Shown here in pieces: positions 59,261 through 64,000 of a stretch of DNA of 64,000 bases. The notes under the pieces were generated by a model. That model searched no databases, was not told the origin of the DNA, and saw only the letters and a list, made by a program, of their open reading frames with translations. Origin of the DNA: CAWBRY01 sp963791295 (GTDB lineage: Bacteria > Bacteroidota > Bacteroidia > Chitinophagales > Chitinophagaceae). Position 1 is the stretch's first letter; the number at the start of each line of letters is the position of its first letter. The stretch covers positions 1,550,001-1,614,000 of the forward strand of contig CAWBRY010000001.1 in NCBI GenBank assembly GCA_963791295.1, in the 5' to 3' direction. Made by a program: the position numbers and the translations under genes.

Positions 59261-59792
59261 CACAGCTTGCACTGGCACGGATATACATCAGGACCTGCTC
59301 ATAGCAATGCTTCATCTTATCTGGTAGTGGTGGTTTGAGTGTTTCTCTTTCTGACTATAAAGATGGGTTAATATATATAAAGGATTTGAATGGAAAGATG
59401 GGAGAATTGGAAAGCAATAGGAATGATGGTTTGATAGAACAATCAAAGATGTTATGGGTATTTGGTAATTTTCTCTGGTTTGTGAGATAGGGAATGAGGA
59501 GGGTAGGTGCCTCTATCCAATATATTTAGGATCTGCAGGTAGCAGCTAGCAGCATCATGATCTCCGCTTACAAGGATATTGAAAATAAAAAGCTGCGATT
59601 ACCTGGTATTATAGGATCTGATGAAGAAAAGAACAGCAACTAATGCTTAAAACAAATCAAAGGTTTAAAGGTAGTTGTCAATTCTATACAACTAGTTCAA
59701 CTAAGAAACTGGAATTTGCGTCCGTCAATGCTTCCGATAAGCTAACGATGGAACCCAGATCTGTGTTGACGTTGGTTGGAGACTATGAATAA
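59240..59792 (+). pseudogene. GH30 glycoside hydrolase, recognisable C-terminal part
   Basis: The readable part, joined over several frame changes, resembles the end of GH30 enzymes of the endo-beta-1,6-galactanase/glucanase kind: ALALAR, then HQDL, SNASSYL with WWWLSVSLSDYKDGLIYI, SKMLWVFGNFSRFVRPGMRRVGAS (Arg-Pro inferred from a damaged codon pair), MISAYKDIENKKL, SDEEKN, LKQIKGLK, FYTTSSTKKLEFASV and the end LTMEPRSVLTLVGDYE with stop at 59790-59792. The start probably lies near 58404, but that part is unreadable in the C-depleted patch. Reverting the bases in several pieces gives standard residues. It would act with the GH59 enzyme on the same glycan. Confidence 0.7.
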
Positions 59793-59813
59793 GTTACCCA
59801 AGTGCAGAAAAAC

Positions 59814-59837
59814 TGGTGCGTGAGACACGCACCAGGG
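59814..59837. repeat. dispersed hairpin repeat, copy 2
   Basis: Identical over 24 nt to the copy at 45417-45440 (9-bp stem, AGA loop, then GGG). It lies between the convergent ends of the GH30 gene and an SDR gene. A half-motif CACGCACC follows 16 nt later. Confidence 0.75.
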
Positions 59838-59868
59838 TATCAATAATATACACGCACCATTATCGATT

Positions 59869-60666
59869 TTATTTTTTATCACCCACGGGTGCCTGTTGTT
59901 TGTGCATGTTTTCAGCCACCACTTTATCCGGAAGCACATTACTCATTGCAACCTGGACCTTATTTTTAAAACCCGAGATGATCATGTCATCTCCACGCAT
60001 GAGTGCATCATATCCATCCTGAGCTACCTTCGTTGCATCACCAAGCTTACCTTCCTTCACAACCTTCGAGTCATGCATTTCTGCCTTATTAAAAAAATCT
60101 GTATCCGTTGCTCCCGGGAGTAGAGCCGTCACAGTGATTCCTTTGTCTTTTACTTCACTTCGTAGAGCTTCTGTAAACGATTGTACAAACGCCTTAGTAC
60201 CATGATATACGGAATTCAAGGGACCAGGAGCTTTACTCGCTATGGAAGAAAGATTCAATATCTTACCTTCTCCTCTTTCGAGCATATCTTTTAAAAAGAC
60301 TTTTGTCAGGGCAACCAAAGATGAAATATTCAGTTGGATAATGCATAATTCGCGGTGGATATCGGTTTCTGAGAATTCTCCGTATTGTCCCTGCCCGGCA
60401 TTGTTGACCAAAATATCGACAACCCTACCGCTTTCCTTTATTTCCTGGTAGAGCTCAAAAGGACTTTCAGGAACAAAAAGATCTTTTGATATCATAACCA
60501 CATCGACTCCTGTTTCTAAAAGTCCGTTACGCGTAATGGTCAACGAGGCCTCATCCCTGGCGACAATAATTAAATTATGTCCCTCCCTGGCAAAGATCTT
60601 TGCCAACTCAAAACCAATCCCGCTGGTGCCACCCGTGATGAGTGTATATTTATTATCTGTCTTCAT
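59869..60666 (-). CDS. SDR family oxidoreductase
   Basis: A 265-aa short-chain dehydrogenase. The cofactor motif is ITGGTSGIGFELAKIF, the second NNAG motif is ILVNNAGQGQYGEF, and the active site has SSIASKAPGPLNSVYHGTKAFVQSF (Ser, then YxxxK). The C terminus is VAENMHKQQAPVGDKK, basic and flexible. It belongs to the DltE/YqjQ-like group of SDRs; the substrate is unknown. The DUF892 gene lies upstream on the same strand. Confidence 0.9.
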   Translation of the reverse strand: MKTDNKYTLITGGTSGIGFELAKIFAREGHNLIIVARDEASLTITRNGLLETGVDVVMISKDLFVPESPFELYQEIKESGRVVDILVNNAGQGQYGEFSETDIHRELCIIQLNISSLVALTKVFLKDMLERGEGKILNLSSIASKAPGPLNSVYHGTKAFVQSFTEALRSEVKDKGITVTALLPGATDTDFFNKAEMHDSKVVKEGKLGDATKVAQDGYDALMRGDDMIISGFKNKVQVAMSNVLPDKVVAENMHKQQAPVGDKK

Positions 60667-60720
60667 GGTCTAAAAATGTTTATTGAGAAATTTCGATACT
60701 GTGATTGTTTTCCCAATCCA

Positions 60721-61308
60721 CTATTCTTCCTCTTCGTCGCTTGAACCTTCTTGTTCTGCTGCCCAATTGATTTTGGTCTCTGCAATTTTAGAAAGGCCCT
60801 GATCGGTTTCTTTTTCCTCCTCCAGTGTTTGTTCCAATATGCCGGCAGCTTCATTCATACCCATTGTCTTGGCTAGTTGTACCAGCCCACCATAAGTTGC
60901 AATTTCATAATGCTCTACTTTCTGTGCTGCCATAATGATGCCTGCATCCCTGGTCATGCTGCCGGCTTCAGTTTCTTCAACGATTGAATTGCCTTCTTTG
61001 ATTAATCCTTCCATAGCATCGCATTTCTTTGCCTGTGCCTTCTTTCCCATCATTTCGAAGACCTGTTCGAGGCGCTCGACATGACCTTCTGTTTGGGTAA
61101 TATGTTCCTCAATTGCGCTTTTCAATTCCCCGGTGGTTGCTGCTTTTTGCATTTTCGGAAGCGCCTTGGTAAGATGCTTTTCAGCCCAATAAATATCTTT
61201 TAATGAATCAGTAAAGTATTTCTCGAGCTGTGAGTTCCCTTCGCCGGCTGCTTCGTGTTGCAGTTTTTGTTGGCGAACTTTCGCAGGTGCTGATTTTGTC
61301 GTTGGCAT
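60721..61308 (-). CDS. ferritin-like DUF892 protein (YciE/YciF family)
   Basis: A 195-aa four-helix protein. The N-terminal 30 residues are basic and flexible (MPTTKSAPAKVRQQKLQHEA). The ferritin-like helices include KYFTDSLKDIYWAEKHLTKALPKM, IEEHITQTEGHVERLEQVFEMMG, DAGIIMAAQKVEHYEIATYGGL and EEEKETDQGLSKIAE, with the Glu/His residues expected for a di-metal site (Glu in YWAEKHL, His in EHITQ, EHYE). The tail is acidic (SSDEEEE). YciE/YciF proteins are linked to osmotic and oxidative stress. The start was set at 61308; an upstream in-frame ATG adds 17 codons. Confidence 0.9.
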   Translation of the reverse strand: MPTTKSAPAKVRQQKLQHEAAGEGNSQLEKYFTDSLKDIYWAEKHLTKALPKMQKAATTGELKSAIEEHITQTEGHVERLEQVFEMMGKKAQAKKCDAMEGLIKEGNSIVEETEAGSMTRDAGIIMAAQKVEHYEIATYGGLVQLAKTMGMNEAAGILEQTLEEEKETDQGLSKIAETKINWAAEQEGSSDEEEE

Positions 61309-61438
61309 GTCAATTATTTTTAGTTTATGAAATCTATTTCCACAGCTTGCAGGATTCAAACAGCATGCCAGTCAAATTTTATCGTTTAAACTCGTCTGGT
61401 ATGGCTTTGGCTGTCCAGTTATCACAATGTCAATACAG

Positions 61439-62096
61439 ATGAAAAAATTTTTTCGTAACAATGCACTTTCTATTGCATTCTTGATCTTATTCATGATAGC
61501 AATCGTAGGGCAGTTATTCACAGGCATTGCGGAATACAACAAGGAAAGGGAAAAGCGTGGAAGCCCCCGGCAGGATATGGCTCAATACATTTGCTCGGGT
61601 CATTTCTTAGAGGCGACTTTTGAGAATTGGGAAAGTGAATTTCTACAAATGGCGCTGTTTGTAGTCCTGACCATTTCTCTAAAGCAAAAAGGCTCGTCAG
61701 AATCCAAAAAATTGAGCGGCGATGAAGAAGTTGACAGGACACCATCACCCCGGCGAAAGGGAGCTCCATGGCCCGTGAAAAAAGGAGGGTTCGTTTTAAA
61801 AATTTACGAATACTCTCTCACCATCGCTCTCCTTATTCTTTTCTTGCTTTCATTCATGCTTCATTTTTATGGAAGTATGAAAGATGAAAATGAAGAGCTT
61901 TTATCAAAAGGGACTCCCTCCTGAGGGTATGGGAGACTACATTGGCAGCAGTCGCTTCTGGTTTGAATCTTTTCAAAACTGGCAGAGTGAATTCCTATCC
62001 ATTTTTGCTATCGTGATTCTTTCGGTTTTTCTACGGCAGAAGGGATCGCCGCAATCCAAACCAGTAGATGCTCCACATTCTGAAACAGGTGAATAA
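61439..62096 (+). CDS. DUF6766 family membrane protein (frameshifted)
   Basis: A protein of about 219 aa built from two similar halves, each a membrane helix followed by a conserved pattern: GHFLEATFENWESEFLQMALFVVLTISLKQKGS in the first half and SRFWFESFQNWQSEFLSIFAIVILSVFLRQKGS in the second. The first span is NALSIAFLILFMIAIVGQL, and the third is YEYSLTIALLILFLLSFMLHFYGS. The frame changes once near 61910 (ELLSKG then LPPEGMG). A further in-frame ATG 12 nt upstream (61427) is possible. The function of DUF6766 is unknown. The stop is 6 nt from the start of the CinA gene. Confidence 0.82.
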
Positions 62097-62102
62097 TTAA
62101 CC

Positions 62103-62582
62103 ATGGAAATAATAGATAAAAAGATAATGAAATCGATCGGACAAAAATTATTGAAGAGAAAGGAATCGATAGCGGTTGCAGAAAGCGTTACGTCAGGCAT
62201 GCTTCAGTTGGCACTATCGGCGATTCCGGATGCCGCCTGTTTTTATCAAGGAGGCATTACTGCTTATAACCTGGGACAAAAATATAAACACCTCCAGGTT
62301 GAACCCATTCATGCTTCTTCAGTTAACTGCGTTTCTGAAAAAGTTGCTATTGAAATGGCTCTGCAGATCTGCGAGCTTTATTCCAGCGATTGGGGAATTG
62401 CTATTACAGGATATGCGTCTCCCGTCCCTGAATCCGCGGGCAAGTTATTTGCGTTTTTTGCGATCGTTCATAGAGAAGCAGTGAAGGCTAAAGGTAGAAT
62501 TGACGGCCGCAAGGGTGATCCACAAGAATTACAGGTATACTATGCAAAAACGGTGATGAACAAGCTGTTACGAATAATTTAA
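62103..62582 (+). CDS. CinA-type C-terminal amidohydrolase domain protein
   Basis: A 159-aa protein holding only the C-terminal domain of CinA, which in other proteins deamidates nicotinamide mononucleotide (PncC). The active-site Ser is in AVAESVTSGML, with the strands FYQGGITAYNL and WGIAITGYASPVPESAGKLF. The N-terminal MoCF domain of full CinA is absent, and single-domain forms are common. It follows the DUF6766 gene closely, so they may share a transcript. Confidence 0.9.
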   Translation: MEIIDKKIMKSIGQKLLKRKESIAVAESVTSGMLQLALSAIPDAACFYQGGITAYNLGQKYKHLQVEPIHASSVNCVSEKVAIEMALQICELYSSDWGIAITGYASPVPESAGKLFAFFAIVHREAVKAKGRIDGRKGDPQELQVYYAKTVMNKLLRII

Positions 62583-62670
62583 TTGGCGGCCTCGAAGCGG
62601 TTGATTTAACTGATATAAATGGAGTGGTAAACCGCAGAAAGACGATCAGGATCAAGAAATTAAATATTAA

Positions 62671-62685
62671 CCCCTAGGCTAGGGG
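62671..62685. other. short palindrome between the CinA gene and the last kinase gene
   Basis: CCCCTAG and CTAGGGG around a single G form a perfect small palindrome. No T run follows, so it is not a clear terminator. The remainder of the 318-nt gap (62583-62900) holds no gene I can support; it should carry the promoter of the kinase. Confidence 0.3.
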
Positions 62686-62900
62686 CAGTCAATCAAACTT
62701 AAATAGCTTTATTCAGTTTTTTTTTCCATTTTTGTCCTCCGTTCGTACCCCCTAAAATTTTGGCCTAATCGCCAAGTTTTTAAGAAGTGAGCCTGGATAG
62801 TGCTGAAATGTTTCCATGACACCCTATGCTGAATGAATTCTGTTCCAACGCTATTACCAGAGCGAGCCCTTAACAAACCTTCGAGAGATTACTATATTCT

Positions 62901-64000
62901 ATGCAATTGCCTGAGAGCATACATTTTCAACGGTTGTTTGAATCTGCACCCGGCTTATACCTCGTTTTGCAGCCGGACATGACCATCGTGGCAGTAAGCG
63001 ATAATTACCTCAACGCCACCATGACCAAGCGCAATGAAATTTTGGGTAGAGGACTCTTCGATGTTTTTCCTGATAATCCTGATGAACCGGATGCTACCGG
63101 CGTTTCCAATCTACGAGCTTCTCTCAATTTTGTTCTTGAAAATGGACTTGCGCATTCGATGGCGGTCCAGAAATACGACATCCGGCGGCCCGATGGAACC
63201 TTCGAGGAAAGATATTGGAGTCCTATCAACTCTCCCGTCTTTAACGAGCAGAAGAAAGTGCAATGGATCATTCATAGGGTAGACGACGTTACACAATATG
63301 TTCATCTTACAAGCTCACAGGCAAAACATGTGCAGATCACAGCGGACCTTCAGGATAAGGTAGAAGAAATGGAAATTGAAGTATTCAAACGTGCGCAGGA
63401 AATTCAGCTTATCAATAACAAGTTGCTCGATCAAATTCACGAAAGAGAAAAAGCAGAAAAAATAGCCCGTCGCAGCCAGGAACATGCTACGGTCATCTTC
63501 AATAACGCGCCGGATGCAATCGTCGTCATCGATGAGGAGGGCAAGGTTGTCAATTGGAATCCCAAGTCAGAGATATTGTTTGGCTGGAAATCAGACGAAG
63601 TAATTGGCAAACCTTTAAGTGAGCTGATTATACCAAATCGCTACAGGGAACTGCACTCCGCCGGTCTTAAAAAATTCTTGAAAACAGGGGAGGGGCCGGT
63701 GATCAATAAGGCAATCGAAATAGAGGCACTTCGAAAAAATAATACTGAATTCAATATTGCCCTGAACATATCTCCCGCATTTATTGATAATAAATATGTG
63801 TTCATTGGATTTATCAGCGATATAACAGAACGCAAAAAGGCCGAGGACGCGATTCAACGCCTCAACAAGGAACTGGAATCATTTACTTATTCCGTATCAC
63901 ACGACTTGCGATCACCTCTTCGCATCATAGACGGATATACAGACATTCTGATCAACGATTACCGGGACAAACTGGACGAGGAAGGAAGCCGAACATTGGG
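62901..64000 (+). CDS. PAS domain sensor histidine kinase (cut by the window end)
   Basis: An open frame without stop from the ATG at 62901 to the end (366 codons). PAS 1 (about 5-130) opens with IHFQRLFESAPGLYLVLQPD. A coiled coil of about 60 residues follows (DLQDKVEEMEIEVFKRAQEI). PAS 2 (about 195-310) begins VIFNNAPDAIVVIDEEGKVV and ends GFISDITERKKAED. The HisKA start has the phospho-acceptor His in FTYSVSHDLRSPLRIIDGY. No membrane span is present, so this is a cytoplasmic sensor. The start may be correct: the preceding bases are rich in A/T and no other ATG lies closer to PAS 1. Confidence 0.88.
   Translation, partial: MQLPESIHFQRLFESAPGLYLVLQPDMTIVAVSDNYLNATMTKRNEILGRGLFDVFPDNPDEPDATGVSNLRASLNFVLENGLAHSMAVQKYDIRRPDGTFEERYWSPINSPVFNEQKKVQWIIHRVDDVTQYVHLTSSQAKHVQITADLQDKVEEMEIEVFKRAQEIQLINNKLLDQIHEREKAEKIARRSQEHATVIFNNAPDAIVVIDEEGKVVNWNPKSEILFGWKSDEVIGKPLSELIIPNRYRELHSAGLKKFLKTGEGPVINKAIEIEALRKNNTEFNIALNISPAFIDNKYVFIGFISDITERKKAEDAIQRLNKELESFTYSVSHDLRSPLRIIDGYTDILINDYRDKLDEEGSRTL

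Noticed and set aside
58175..59278. Minus-strand open frames of 60-76 codons in the C-depleted patch, with a hydrophobic look.
   Set aside because: They follow from the lack of G on that strand, which removes stop codons and yields Ile/Leu/Phe/Tyr-rich peptides. The + strand pieces match GH59 and GH30.
57984..59792. A diversity-generating retroelement or other programmed hypermutation system.
   Set aside because: No reverse transcriptase, template repeat or accessory gene is present, and the change affects C rather than A over a whole gene end.
1..64000. CRISPR array, prophage or rRNA operon.
   Set aside because: No regularly spaced repeats, phage structural genes or rRNA sequence were seen; the only RNA gene found is tRNA-Lys.

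Overview
The window is a piece of a Bacteroidota chromosome, most likely from the Chitinophagaceae. The support is a SusC/SusD pair, a DUF2723 membrane protein, an ImuA-ImuB-DnaE2 cassette of Bacteroidota type, TonB-linked outer membrane proteins, and promoters of the phylum's form (TTG, about 19-20 nt, TAnnTTTG) before the tRNA gene and two RNA-binding protein genes. Many genes are interrupted by single-base frame changes although the protein continues in the next frame. The damage is patchy: about 13-21 kb, 23-25 kb, 27.4-29.9 kb, 46.5-48.8 kb and 57.7-59.5 kb are dense, while 4.7-9.7, 30-46 and 49.6-57.7 kb are nearly clean. Uncorrected long-read indels explain this better than real gene decay, so broken genes are described as whole genes with the breaks noted.

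Layout. 0-9.7 kb: housekeeping genes (serine hydrolase, mtaB, an acyltransferase, priA, an NAD(P)-binding protein, murB). 9.7-12.3 kb: an AAA+ chelatase-like ATPase and its VWA partner. 12.4-17.8 kb: a badly broken DUF2723 protein, a SAM hydrolase and an SDR. 18.0 kb: tRNA-Lys with its own promoter and terminator. 18.5-24 kb: two PAS-rich signalling genes. 24.1-25.3 kb: an IS481-like element. 25.3-30 kb: a lipoprotein, an OmpA-like protein, a VOC protein and an ABC permease. 30.1-36.8 kb: a mutagenic repair operon (imuA, imuB, dnaE2, a small unknown, an HMCES/YedK-like protein) behind a palindromic candidate operator. 36.8-40.6 kb: assorted small enzymes. 40.9-45.4 kb: a DEAD-box helicase, an RRM protein and a cold-shock-domain protein with long leaders, plus a ketoacyl synthase III.

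45.5-59.8 kb is a polysaccharide utilisation locus: an AraC regulator facing SusC, SusD, an RraA-like aldolase, an enolase-superfamily dehydratase, an SDR, an SMP-30 lactonase, a sugar porter, a GH59 enzyme and a damaged GH30 enzyme. Together these could capture and cleave a beta-galactoside and oxidise the released sugar without phosphorylation (dehydrogenase, lactonase, dehydratase, aldolase). The end of this locus contains the strangest stretch of the window. For about 1.27 kb (57,984-59,260) the + strand almost lacks C after a pyrimidine, as if C had been erased from TC and CC contexts on one strand across the end of GH59 and most of GH30.

59.8-64 kb: an SDR, a DUF892 ferritin-like protein, a DUF6766 membrane protein, a CinA-type amidohydrolase and the start of another PAS histidine kinase that runs off the end.
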